Part shown: in pieces, positions 9,137 through 17,320 of the stretch
Layout of the letters: each line of letters opens with the position of its first letter
How positions within the stretch are numbered: the first letter of the stretch is position 1
NCBI GenBank assembly: GCA_024638505.1
Contig: JAHEKE010000019.1
Location: 25,224 to 57,842 of the forward strand
Direction of reading: 5' to 3'
Length of the DNA stretch: 32,619 nucleotides
From: Gammaproteobacteria bacterium
GTDB taxonomy: Bacteria > Pseudomonadota > Gammaproteobacteria > Arenicellales > JAANXG01
Made by a program: the position numbers and the translations under genes
Notes under the pieces: generated by a model
Told to the model about the DNA's origin: nothing
What the model saw: only the letters and a program-made list of their open reading frames with translations
Databases searched by the model: none

Positions 9137-10456
9137 ATGGGTAAAGGTAAAAAGCTGCTTTTTTCCGGAATCATGGTGTTGTTCGTATACCTGGTTTCGG
9201 AGCTTATCGCCTACGCGGGTTACGGCTTGTCTGCAGGCGAATTGTTCTCGTGGACGCAGTTCGATGAGATCAGGCAAAAGATCATCCGCGACTACGAAAG
9301 CCAGAAGTCACACTATGATCCGCAGCCGCAGGACGGAACCGTGGCGAAGCGCGGCAGGAAGGAAGTGATCCACCCGTATCTTGGTTATGTCATCGATTCG
9401 CAAAACGAGGAATGCTCCGACTATGGTTTCTGCGATTGGCGCGTGGTGGGAGCCAAACATTCGCCGGTTACGCCGCCGTCAGCGGACAAGTTTGTGGTCG
9501 GCATATTCGGCGGATCGTTCGCCGGGGGTGTTTCCGCCGCTAATACCGAGGGTTATCTCGATCAGGAGTTACGCAAGATACCGCAGCTGCTTGGCAAGGA
9601 GATCGTAATCCACACCGTTGCTCTCGGAGGTTATAAACAGCCTCAGCAGCTTATGGCGCTGAATTATTTTCTTATGTTGGGCGCCCACTTCGACCTGGTC
9701 ATCAACATTGACGGATTCAATGAAGTCGCCCTGCCTCCTTTCGAAAATCTATCCATGCAGGTGTTTCCATCTTATCCTCGGCGCTGGTTCGGTCGGGTCA
9801 GAAAAATAGATGACATAGAAGGCCGCGCCCTGTTTGGTGAGATCGCATACCACCAAAAGCAGCAGAGTAAATGGGCGCAGAAGTTCTCCAATTCGTCGCT
9901 GCGTTACAGCGTCATCGCCAATCTCATCTGGTTGTATCAGAACAGCCGCTACGTACGCTGGATCAGTACGGCACAGGACAGGTATGCAAGTTTCCAGGCG
10001 GCGGGAAAAATAAAGGCTCGCTATGTCTCCCACGGTCCGCGCTTTGAGTATTCGTCTGCCGAGGAGGTTTACGGCCACCTGGCACGGGTGTGGAGCCGTA
10101 GTTCACTGCAGATGGCCGCTGTGAGCCGGGGATTAGGCATTGAATACCTGCACTTTCTGCAGCCGAATCAGTACGTGAAGGGGTCGAAGCCCATGGGCCC
10201 GGAAGAGTATGAAGCAGCGATAATCGAAGGGCATCCCTATAGAGAGGGCGTCGAACAAGGATATCCATTCCTAATCAAGGAGGGCGAGTGGTTGCGGGAG
10301 CGCGGGGTCAACTTCCACGATCTGACAATGATGTTCGCCGATAATGAAGAGGTCCTGTATAGGGATAAGTGTTGCCACGTGAACACCAGGGGCTACGATC
10401 TGGTGGTGCAGCGTATCCTGCAAGAGATCAGGAAGCTGTACCCGCCGCTGCAATAA
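9137..10456 (+). CDS. Membrane-anchored SGNH-hydrolase-like protein
   Basis: Protein of 439 residues with an N-terminal membrane helix (about residues 5-25) and a large extracytoplasmic part. Three blocks fit an SGNH/GDSL hydrolase: FGGSFAGG (nucleophile Ser), NIDGFNE (the GxND-like block) and YRDKCCHVNTRGYD near the C-terminus, holding the catalytic His. The Asp lies four residues before that His, whereas DxxH is usual, so the triad should be confirmed by structure. Known relatives act on acyl groups of polysaccharides or lipids; no glycan gene is adjacent here. Single gene, convergent with the Spy-like gene. The ribosome-binding site is weak. Confidence 0.7.
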   Translation: MGKGKKLLFSGIMVLFVYLVSELIAYAGYGLSAGELFSWTQFDEIRQKIIRDYESQKSHYDPQPQDGTVAKRGRKEVIHPYLGYVIDSQNEECSDYGFCDWRVVGAKHSPVTPPSADKFVVGIFGGSFAGGVSAANTEGYLDQELRKIPQLLGKEIVIHTVALGGYKQPQQLMALNYFLMLGAHFDLVINIDGFNEVALPPFENLSMQVFPSYPRRWFGRVRKIDDIEGRALFGEIAYHQKQQSKWAQKFSNSSLRYSVIANLIWLYQNSRYVRWISTAQDRYASFQAAGKIKARYVSHGPRFEYSSAEEVYGHLARVWSRSSLQMAAVSRGLGIEYLHFLQPNQYVKGSKPMGPEEYEAAIIEGHPYREGVEQGYPFLIKEGEWLRERGVNFHDLTMMFADNEEVLYRDKCCHVNTRGYDLVVQRILQEIRKLYPPLQ

Positions 10457-10648
10457 CTGTGCAGGAAGCGGCGCCGATTTTTCGGCCATCACTGAATCTA
10501 AATAGTCGCTGTCTCAGGGCTCAAGCTCTAAGCCCCTGATACCCCGGGACGTACGACAGTGGATTACAGGTAGTATCTGACAGACGGCGACAAAACCCCA
10601 CGCATTAAATAGGTTAAGCTGTGTCTGAGCTAAACACCTGTTTTGCAT

Positions 10649-11251
10649 TCAATTAGGCTGGTTGCCTTGACCATGCATCATCCCGTGCTGACCTGACGTC
10701 ATTTCGTGGTGCCGATGGTGCATCTTTTTCATCTGAGCGAGCTGTTCCTCTGTCAACACATCTATTACGCCATTTTTAGCTGCAAGCGCAGCCTCAATCA
10801 TCTGACGTTTAAGATCGAAGATCTTGCCGTATACAGCGCCCACAGTCTTTGGGTCGGGTCGGTCTTCGGAGTACGCTTTTTGCAGCGCCGCCTGCTGGTC
10901 GATCATCTGCCCCATGATTTCCCAGTGCTTCTTACGCAAACCGTGTTGGATGTCATTAATTTTCTGTTGTTGCTCATCGCTCAACCCAAGCCCCTTGTAT
11001 CTGCTCATCATGCCCATATGACCGCCGCCCATCATCGGCATATGACCCATCTTGCCCATATGACCGCCACCCGTCATCGGCATATGACCCATCATGCCGA
11101 TATGACCTTCGCTCATCATCGACATATGACCCATTTCCATCGAATCGCACTGACCTTGAGTCTGGTGCGAAGCAGCGGGGGTCGAAAAAACGGCGGCGCT
11201 CAACATCAAAGCACCCGCAGCGGCGAGTGTTGTTAAACCTGATTTACGCAT
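10649..11251 (-). CDS. Spy/CpxP-like periplasmic protein with Met/His-rich repeats
   Basis: Exported protein of 200 residues with a signal peptide ending near PAASHQ. Residues 42-83 are three tandem 14-residue units of the form HMPMMGGGHMGKMG, rich in Met and His. The following helical domain has the LTxxQ-type signature twice, as LGLSDEQQQKIN and VLTEEQLAQMKK, typical of Spy/CpxP/CnrX-type proteins, which act as chaperones or metal sensors at the membrane. The tail is again His/Met-rich (MHHRHHEM). Clusters of Met and His suggest Cu(I)/Ag(I) binding, an inference. The start is supported by AAGGAG 7 bases before the ATG. No sigma/anti-sigma pair or copper ATPase lies beside it. Confidence 0.85.
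   Translation of the reverse strand: MRKSGLTTLAAAGALMLSAAVFSTPAASHQTQGQCDSMEMGHMSMMSEGHIGMMGHMPMTGGGHMGKMGHMPMMGGGHMGMMSRYKGLGLSDEQQQKINDIQHGLRKKHWEIMGQMIDQQAALQKAYSEDRPDPKTVGAVYGKIFDLKRQMIEAALAAKNGVIDVLTEEQLAQMKKMHHRHHEMTSGQHGMMHGQGNQPN
11003..11128 (-). repeat. Three tandem 42-base coding repeats (Met/His units)
   Basis: Three in-frame units of 42 bases encode HMSMMSEGHIGMMG, HMPMTGGGHMGKMG and HMPMMGGGHMGMMS. The unit recurs at DNA level as CATATGACC and CATCATCGGCATATGACCCAT on the plus strand, which suggests recent duplication and possible copy-number change between strains. Confidence 0.85.
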
Positions 11252-11642
11252 CTAAGAACTCCTTAATTTATTTTGCACTGGTTTGCATCTGCCTTAACTA
11301 TCGTGTCTCAGAACGGCAATCCGGCGTTTGATGTGGATCAATTCTCAGTTTGGGATCCCGCTGTGTTGTACAACGAGAGCGAAAACTTGGCGCGTTCGCA
11401 TTACTATCACGCTGCCAGTTTCTTGATACTTAGGCGGCAGCCATTGGCTTATGGCTAGTGGTAAAGTAGGCGCCATAGCGGACGCTCGTCGTGAAAGAAG
11501 CAGCATTGCAACCGCAGCGCCGCCTTGATGCTTTTACTTTTAGAGAATTACAAGGCCAAACCTAACTAATGATGCTTTCCTCTTAACGACCAGATTCAGT
11601 CATTACGCACTTCAACTGAAGTTGCTGATGACAGGCTGAGCA
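11252..11642. other. Gene-free gap between two minus-strand genes
   Basis: About 390 bases upstream of the Spy-like gene. A 61-codon plus-strand frame (11273-11458) has no Shine-Dalgarno and no recognisable content, so I do not call it. A short inverted repeat ACTTCA-AC-TGAAGT (about 11609-11622) lies just downstream of the 433-residue gene's stop; it lacks a T tract on the minus strand, so it is a poor terminator. Confidence 0.35.
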
Positions 11643-12944
11643 CTAATCGTTAATTATTTTTTCCAGTTTGTCGAATGCCTCAGACGTATCTGACCAGTCC
11701 CGAGTCTTGATGTTGTTGCGCGCCAGATCGGAAACATCACCCTCCACCCACAGCTGGCGACTGGCGACGCCTCCACTCTGGTCCATCGCTTCAGCCAGCT
11801 CGGAGATGGCCGCTTCCACCTGCTTGGTCCAGAGCAGCTTATCCAGCGGTGCAAATACTATGCCGGCTCCTGATTTCGTGATGGCTATTGGAACGAGTCC
11901 GCTAGGAGTAGACAGGATCTTCTCCACCGCATCGATTTTTTCATGGTAAATCTGGGTTAAAAGAACTGACCTGATCATAAATTCACCCTCGATCGCGGTT
12001 TCCACCGCGACTGCATTACGCAACAATTCTTCACTGCCTTTCGCCTTGCCCAGGGATTTGACCGCGGCGACGAACGCGGTCTGCTGCGTCGGAGAATAAA
12101 TCTCGTTGGAGAAAAACCGTTGAATCAGTTCATCATCGTAGCCCAGTCCCTGCAGCGTCTCCTGATTCTGGATCGCAAGATCCGTTGGGCTCAAGGTCCA
12201 GACCATGTTGCTGACGCTGGCCGCGGCATCGACCACCGAGGGTACCGGCACCAGCAGGCTGGTGACCTTGCCGGCGGTGCCGGATATTTTGGCTACCCGC
12301 CCCAGTTCCGCTTGCAGAACCGGATTGTCGGAGTAAGGATCTACCTTGAGTTCGCTGGCAATTTTACGCTGAGCCTTACCGATGCCCAAATAAGCTGAAG
12401 ACACTTGTGAAGCAACGTTGGACTGGTCACCGTCTTCTTTGGACTCATTATCTGTCTCCTTTGCACTGGCCGCCTCGGTTGCAGATTCACTTGCCGCTTT
12501 CGCAGTTTTTGAGGTGCGCTTGAACAGCCGTGACACTCCTGCACCCAGGTTGTTGACCGTACCCTGCGGGTCGCTTGCCAATGCGGCCAGTGATTTTCCA
12601 GTGTTCGCTACCGCATCGACTGCAGCATCGGTTGCGACGGTCGCTGAAGTCATTCGTCTGAGTTCAGCTATGGCATTGATTTCATGCAGGAGTTTTTTCA
12701 GGCTGCGGTTTCCTACCGCGGTAAACTGGCCAAAGTCCGAATCAACGGTGAAATGGTTCATGTAGCCGCTGACTAGTACGTCATCCGCTATCTTGTAATG
12801 TTTCCCCTGCAGCATAGCCGACGGCAGCAGGCTGGCAGCGGCGATGGTCAGCGTATCGGAATCGTAATCGGCTGGTGAGGCCGCTGGTGAAACCAAGAGT
12901 ACAACGACTGATAAAGCCGTTCGCAGAAAAGACATAATATTCAC
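11643..12944 (-). CDS. Exported protein of unknown function, 433 aa
   Basis: I do not recognise a named family. The N-terminus is a signal peptide (hydrophobic residues 7-20, probable cleavage near ASPADYD). Next comes a region containing GKHYKIADDVLVSGYMNHFT, then an Ala/Val/Thr-rich helical segment, a charged low-complexity stretch (about residues 145-180, many Ser/Lys/Glu/Asp), and a long helical C-terminal half with YSPTQQTAFVAAVKSLG. It resembles in general style secreted proteins whose ends carry long amphipathic helices. It is divergent from the small 13341 gene, with about 395 bases between them. No catalytic motif is visible. Confidence 0.75.
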   Translation of the reverse strand: MNIMSFLRTALSVVVLLVSPAASPADYDSDTLTIAAASLLPSAMLQGKHYKIADDVLVSGYMNHFTVDSDFGQFTAVGNRSLKKLLHEINAIAELRRMTSATVATDAAVDAVANTGKSLAALASDPQGTVNNLGAGVSRLFKRTSKTAKAASESATEAASAKETDNESKEDGDQSNVASQVSSAYLGIGKAQRKIASELKVDPYSDNPVLQAELGRVAKISGTAGKVTSLLVPVPSVVDAAASVSNMVWTLSPTDLAIQNQETLQGLGYDDELIQRFFSNEIYSPTQQTAFVAAVKSLGKAKGSEELLRNAVAVETAIEGEFMIRSVLLTQIYHEKIDAVEKILSTPSGLVPIAITKSGAGIVFAPLDKLLWTKQVEAAISELAEAMDQSGGVASRQLWVEGDVSDLARNNIKTRDWSDTSEAFDKLEKIIND

Positions 12945-13340
12945 AAGTTGATCTCTAGTCCGGTATGCGCCCCCAAATTACGAATTCTGCCCTTTTCTCA
13001 GCTCCAACACAAAAACTGCGTGACATTGGAGGATTCGGTCAGCGTGCTCATATATGCCCCTCGATCCTGGCAGCGGGATAGATTAGCTGAATCGAGCTTT
13101 TGCCCGATTGATTAGCGGCGACAAGAGCATCGCTCAATCAGGGTAGATCTTTCAATGTTCTCGTCTTTTGCCAAGGCACCGAAGCGACGATCTACGGGGA
13201 ATCAAACGATAATGAACTTGCCGGTGGAAGTCTTTCGCCTTATTTGGGAACATGGCCTCAGTTTATTCGGTTAAGAATGACAAGCGGCACCTTTGCATGA
13301 GTTTGGTGCAGCAATCAGGAATAGAAACCCGGAGGTTGTA
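12945..13340. other. Divergent intergenic region, possibly with a short remnant frame
   Basis: About 395 bases between two divergent unknown genes; promoters for both should lie here. Around 13150-13300 two overlapping plus-strand frames are open. One reads MNLPVEVFRLIWEHGLSLFG before a stop, the other contains GGSLSPYLGTWPQFIRLRM and ends at 13301. Either could be a remnant of a gene, but I cannot assign a family. Confidence 0.3.
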
Positions 13341-13811
13341 ATGACAGATAATTTTATACCGATCGCGGTGGAAGAGATCAAACACGCCATCGATGGAAAT
13401 CTACAATTGCAGGAGTTTAATGAATTACAGCACTACATAGTGGAAATGAAAAAGGATTTGGATGCAGTCTCTGATCTAAGCATGGAGTTAGAGGGCAAGG
13501 ATTCTAAAGAGGATGCACCATTGAAAATGATCAGCACCATGCAATCTGCGCTGGCAACGGCGCAGCTGCTTGACGCAACGATCAGCGCGGCTTATGCGGC
13601 TTCAAGCAGCAGCGGTCAAGGGTCCCAGGGTTTGAGTAATCAAGCGAGCTGGGTGAAAAGTACGCTTATTCCCTGGTTACAGAAATTGCTTTCTAAGGTT
13701 TGGGCCAAAATATTAAAGCTGGTAACACCGACGCAGTGGTCGGTCAGCGGCGGCGTAGGTGTCAGCGTATTGGGTTTGGCAAATGTTGAGTTGTCGGTCA
13801 CGTTTGGGTAA
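13341..13811 (+). CDS. Small protein of unknown function, 156 aa
   Basis: The ATG at 13341 is preferred over an upstream in-frame start because GGAGG lies 6 bases before it. There is no signal peptide. Residues 1-90 are predicted helical and acidic, with a hydrophobic Ala-rich stretch (ATAQLLDATISAAYAA), then a Ser/Gly linker (SSSSGQGSQG), an amphipathic Trp/Lys-rich helix containing WLQKLLSKVWAKILKL, and a C-terminal Gly/Val/Ser beta-type tail WSVSGGVGVSVLGLANVELS. This mix of amphipathic helix and glycine-rich strand suggests membrane contact, but no family is recognised. Its neighbour on the left, divergent, is the 433-residue exported protein. Confidence 0.72.
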   Translation: MTDNFIPIAVEEIKHAIDGNLQLQEFNELQHYIVEMKKDLDAVSDLSMELEGKDSKEDAPLKMISTMQSALATAQLLDATISAAYAASSSSGQGSQGLSNQASWVKSTLIPWLQKLLSKVWAKILKLVTPTQWSVSGGVGVSVLGLANVELSVTFG

Positions 13812-13856
13812 GAACTGCTCTCGGATCAACCTGCCTCACTTGCTGCCTCAGGCGGG

Positions 13857-14351
13857 TTAACCGGTCTGTCGCCATCCGGCGTTATGGATTCGTTCCAATG
13901 TTGCGGGGGTCCACCGGGTGGGTGACTCAGCAATACCCTGGGTATAGCTTCGCGCCTCTACTCGTTCTGGTGTTACGACAATCAACAGATAATTATCGGA
14001 CTCGGGCCCGTCTGGCCAGAAAGCGGCAAATGGTTCCACCCAGGCCGCCCGCTTATCTTCAGCGCGATCGATCAATGCGGCTTTGCCAATCATCGTAACG
14101 TAACCACGTGAAGGCGCATCGACATAACTTAGCACCACATTCGGATTATTTAGTACGTGGCGTGTTTTGCGCGAATTTACGTCAGAGGGTATCGTGATCT
14201 TGGTAAATTCATCATCCGACGGGAAAGTGCGAACCGGACGCGACGACGGTAGGCCAGATTCGTCGATGGTGATAAGCGACGCGCATCCAGCGGCAGTCAT
14301 TATCTGATTTACAACATCCAGTACCGTCTCGATGGCAGAGTCTTCAGGCAT
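13857..14351 (-). CDS. Pyridoxamine 5'-phosphate oxidase-fold (general stress) protein
   Basis: Protein of 164 residues with the split-barrel flavin-binding fold. It opens with a helix and the strand segment CASLITIDESGLPSSRPVRT, followed by KITIPSDVNSRKTRHVLNNP and VVLSYVDAPSRGYVTMIGKA, the typical order in PNPOx-like stress proteins. It ends with a Trp-rich strand region. Such proteins bind FMN, F420 or heme; the cofactor cannot be told here. It is the last of four minus-strand genes starting at 17320, 29 bases after the maleate-isomerase-like gene, so probably in the same transcript. Confidence 0.85.
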   Translation of the reverse strand: MPEDSAIETVLDVVNQIMTAAGCASLITIDESGLPSSRPVRTFPSDDEFTKITIPSDVNSRKTRHVLNNPNVVLSYVDAPSRGYVTMIGKAALIDRAEDKRAAWVEPFAAFWPDGPESDNYLLIVVTPERVEARSYTQGIAESPTRWTPATLERIHNAGWRQTG

Positions 14352-14380
14352 GTGCTTGTCCTCATTATTTGATCGTCAGT

Positions 14381-15187
14381 TTAGTCAGCTTGTGAAACCA
14401 TTCCTGGCATTTTGTGCGCTGTGCCCGCGGTGAATAATCGACCGTATCCAATTACCCGGTCGCTTACACCAGCGACCTTTAGGGCGTACCAGAGTGATGC
14501 TTGATTGGCGCTCAGAACCGGTCTGTTCAAAGCCGTTTCCAGGGCATCAATGGCGCCAATAACTCGAAATCCACCACCGCCAAATACAAGCGCATCCGCT
14601 GTGTCAGGTACGTGCGCTTTTGCCCAATCATGAATCAGTTCTGGAAGAATATCGCCGTAGTCACTTTTGATAAGTGCGGGACCGTGATGAATAACTTTGA
14701 CACCCGCTTTTGTAAAGTAAGCAGCACCCAACTGGTCTAACTCTGGGGTATACCACGGAGGATGGATTAGCGCTATACGCTGTGCGGCGATGGCTTGTAG
14801 CGCTGACACCACTGCAGCAGTCTGTATGATAAGCGGAATTCCGTTGCTTTTCTTTTCTAGCCTGGCCTGCAGCAGCGAATCGTTTCCTGATCCTAAAATG
14901 TAGCTGCTGCTGGTGAACGCGTAGATGATTGCCTTAGGCTCGAGTGGCGACAACGAAGCCACCGCCTGGTCGACGGCTGGGGGCTCAGCAAAAGCCTTAG
15001 CAACTTGCGGTCCAATTCGCGCAATAATTTTCCCGTCTGGACCAACCATTCCTAGTGGAACGCGCGCTGCGTGAATGGACACTCCCGGCGGTGCCATTGT
15101 CTGCAATTCGGTCTCCGGCACCGGGTCCAGATGTGGTGTGAGCACCCCGATCTTTGCGAGGGAACCAGCTCCATCCGGCTGCCACAT
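14381..15187 (-). CDS. Maleate isomerase/arylmalonate decarboxylase-fold protein without catalytic Cys
   Basis: The 268 residues follow the Asp/Glu racemase-like fold of maleate cis-trans isomerases and arylmalonate decarboxylase: KIGVLTPHLDPVPETE at the N-terminus, IIYAFTSSSYILGSGND around residue 91, RIALIHPPWYTPELDQLGAA mid-protein, and ADALVFGGGGFRVIGAIDAL with LSANQASLWYALKVAG at the end. In maleate isomerase the two catalytic cysteines sit in YxCTS and in xxCT; in arylmalonate decarboxylase only the second is kept. Here they are Phe91 and Gly204, and neither cysteine is present. Start supported by GGGAG 7 bases upstream of the ATG. It may bind a ligand or use different chemistry; activity is not predictable. 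Confidence 0.8.
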   Translation of the reverse strand: MWQPDGAGSLAKIGVLTPHLDPVPETELQTMAPPGVSIHAARVPLGMVGPDGKIIARIGPQVAKAFAEPPAVDQAVASLSPLEPKAIIYAFTSSSYILGSGNDSLLQARLEKKSNGIPLIIQTAAVVSALQAIAAQRIALIHPPWYTPELDQLGAAYFTKAGVKVIHHGPALIKSDYGDILPELIHDWAKAHVPDTADALVFGGGGFRVIGAIDALETALNRPVLSANQASLWYALKVAGVSDRVIGYGRLFTAGTAHKMPGMVSQAD

Positions 15188-15471
15188 AGGGTATCTCCCA
15201 GTTTTGGCGTACCTTGCTAACTCTACTCTGTTAGCTTACTGATTTCACCCCAGTGAAACATTCAGGCTAATGCCGCCGCGTGGGAACTCACCGAACGATC
15301 GAGGTCTCCGGCGATCCTAGCCGTGATCCTGCATACCGCTGCGTTTATCCGAAACTGGCGCGAAAGGATCCAGCAACACCAATAGCCTAAGCATGACAGA
15401 GTTGAGATTCGGTTATGTACTGCATATTTTTCAAGGAAACGAGGGAGTAAACAGTTGAAGAAATCCGCTGG

Positions 15472-16290
15472 TTAAGAAACCTCATCCGCCCAAACGTGAA
15501 AACTGTGCAGGGTGTTGGGGCCAAAAGTTGTCGTGATAGCGACATCCGCTGCGTCCCGGCCGCGTGCCAGCAGGACTCTGCCAATGCGCGGAACATTGTT
15601 TCGCGGATCGAAGGTGTGCCAATCACCACCGAGGTAAGCCTCGAACCATGCCGCGAAATCACCGGGTGGGTAGGGTGGTGCTGTACCCACGTCGCTGAGA
15701 TACCCGGTGCAGTAGCGTGCGGGAATGTTCAGGGCTCGGCAGAACGCGACTGCCAAATGGGCATAGTCGCGACATACTCCGCGCTGCTCCTCATACGCTT
15801 CAGAGGCGCTTCGGGTAACCCGTGCGTGCTCGTAACCGAATTTGATGCGCCGATGCACGAAATCGCAAATCGCCTGTACCCGCGGCCATCCCGGAGCAGC
15901 TGCTCCAAACAGCGACCACGCCAGGTCAAGTAATCGATCGCTGTCGCAAAAACGGCTTGCCAACAGGAACACAAGTGCCTCCTCGGGAAGTTCTTCAACC
16001 GGAACTTGCTGCGCGTCAGACAGCGCCTGATCAGACTTGCCACTATCTCTTATAACGCAGTCGGATGAGATGAGCATGCGGCCGCACGGAGCGAGTATCC
16101 TGCTGCACCAATTGCCAAAGCCGTCGCGGTAGCCGGATATGGGGACCGGGGGGCTGATTACAATATGGTCTGGTGTCGCCAGATCAGAAACGCGGGTGAA
16201 ATGTATATTCAACATTAAAATGGTCGGAGTCGGTTGGGGGAACTCATACTCCAATCTGTAGCCTACGCGAAGTTTCAACTGGTTATCCAC
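15472..16290 (-). CDS. Transglutaminase-like cysteine-protease-fold protein
   Basis: Bacterial transglutaminase-like family. An N-terminal beta-sandwich begins LRVGYRLEYEFPQPTP, and the core carries the nucleophile in EQRGVCRDYAHLAVAFCRAL. The Asp is kept in WHTFDPRNNVPRIGRVLLA. The His normally in HxW is replaced: the segment reads GDFAAWFEAYLGG. The longest frame reaches an ATG at 16440 but would overlap the upstream gene by 83 bases, and its first 50 residues do not look like this family. I therefore prefer GTG 16290, or TTG 16278, which put LRVGY at the start; the true start is uncertain. Second gene of the minus-strand group. Confidence 0.82.
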   Translation of the reverse strand: MDNQLKLRVGYRLEYEFPQPTPTILMLNIHFTRVSDLATPDHIVISPPVPISGYRDGFGNWCSRILAPCGRMLISSDCVIRDSGKSDQALSDAQQVPVEELPEEALVFLLASRFCDSDRLLDLAWSLFGAAAPGWPRVQAICDFVHRRIKFGYEHARVTRSASEAYEEQRGVCRDYAHLAVAFCRALNIPARYCTGYLSDVGTAPPYPPGDFAAWFEAYLGGDWHTFDPRNNVPRIGRVLLARGRDAADVAITTTFGPNTLHSFHVWADEVS

Positions 16291-16357
16291 GTCCTCATAA
16301 GCAGGGTTGCTTCCGTCTTTTTGTAAAGAGGGTAGAAAGCGTTCGGTAGCGTTCAAG

Positions 16358-17320
16358 TCAAGGCAGAATACACGTATCCTGTTGCCTGCGATATGGGCGG
16401 TTACAGTCCCAGTCGTTGCCGGAGTAATCAAGATGCGCATTCTGCGGTAAGCTCACTCTGACGCACGCTTTATCAGCTTCTCTAAACCCGCGTTCGCATG
16501 TCCAATCGTCACCGGAGGAGTTGAGATAAGCGTTTTGAGGTATTTCGATAGCGCTGCAGGCCCCGTCAGCCTCTTTGTGCCCTCGGGTACATTCCCACCC
16601 TGGCCCATATGACGTCTCCACTAAAAATCCGTTCACCGGTACTTTTGTCGCAACACAAGCCCCAGCGATTGCTCGATAACCCCGCTCGCATGTCCAGTCA
16701 TCACCGGAGGAGTTCAGATAGGCGTGCGGGGGCACGTCGATGTAGGTACAAGTTTCATCGACCTCCAGATAACCTCGCTCACACTCCCAGCCGCGGCCAT
16801 AGGATTTGTTTGTCAAGTAAGCGTGTGCGGGCACCTTTATAGCAATGCAAACTCCGTTAACCTCGCGATGACCGCGATCACACTCCCATCCAGGCCCGTA
16901 AGAAGCATCCACCAGATATCCATTCGCCGGCACCTGTACAGAGACACAGGCACCATTAATCATTTCATAGCCGCGATTGCATTTCAATCTTTCGCCGGAA
17001 GGATCCAGGTAGGCATTTGGCAGGGCCCTGATGGCTAGGCAGGAATTATCGATCTCCTCAAAACCCCAGACGCATTCCCATCCGTTGCCGTAGGACCTAC
17101 TGGTTGGGTACGCATTTGCCGGCACTTCGATTGCAATGCAGGCGTCATCGATTTCCCGGTAACCCCGATTACATTCCCAACCGCCTCCATAGCTCTTGGC
17201 ACGTGCATTTTCGGGTACTTTTGAATTGACCTGCGCGAGCACCAGATCAGGCACGACTGCCAGCGGCAGCAAAAGAATCAACGCATAAAAGGAATTGCTT
17301 AGTCGTAACATATTGCTCAT
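16358..17320 (-). CDS. Secreted protein of nine cysteine-pair repeats
   Basis: Exported protein of 320 residues. A signal peptide (hydrophobic residues 11-29, cleavage near VLAQVNS) precedes nine units of 31-33 residues. The unit reads roughly W-x-C-x-R-G-Y/F/H-x6-C-x3-V-P-x-N-A-Y-L, with two cysteines separated by ten residues and a conserved Pro-x-Asn/His-Ala-Tyr. Linkers alternate between SYGxGWEC and SSGDDWTC forms; the last unit is cut short at its second Cys. Eighteen paired cysteines suggest one disulfide per unit. Similar repeats occur in uncharacterised proteobacterial exported proteins. No enzyme domain is visible; a binding or wall-associated role is inference. First gene of the group ending with the PNPOx gene. 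Confidence 0.88.
   Translation of the reverse strand: MSNMLRLSNSFYALILLLPLAVVPDLVLAQVNSKVPENARAKSYGGGWECNRGYREIDDACIAIEVPANAYPTSRSYGNGWECVWGFEEIDNSCLAIRALPNAYLDPSGERLKCNRGYEMINGACVSVQVPANGYLVDASYGPGWECDRGHREVNGVCIAIKVPAHAYLTNKSYGRGWECERGYLEVDETCTYIDVPPHAYLNSSGDDWTCERGYRAIAGACVATKVPVNGFLVETSYGPGWECTRGHKEADGACSAIEIPQNAYLNSSGDDWTCERGFREADKACVRVSLPQNAHLDYSGNDWDCNRPYRRQQDTCILP

Noticed and set aside
11003-11128. Repeats of CATATGACC as a possible CRISPR or iteron array
   Set aside because: The units are in frame, encode a regular Met/His motif and lack distinct spacers.
11273-11458. 61-codon plus-strand frame
   Set aside because: No Shine-Dalgarno, no family, lies in a gene gap upstream of an oppositely oriented gene.
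16291-16440. Extended N-terminus of the transglutaminase-like protein from ATG 16440
   Set aside because: It would overlap the upstream gene by 83 bases and adds residues unlike the family.
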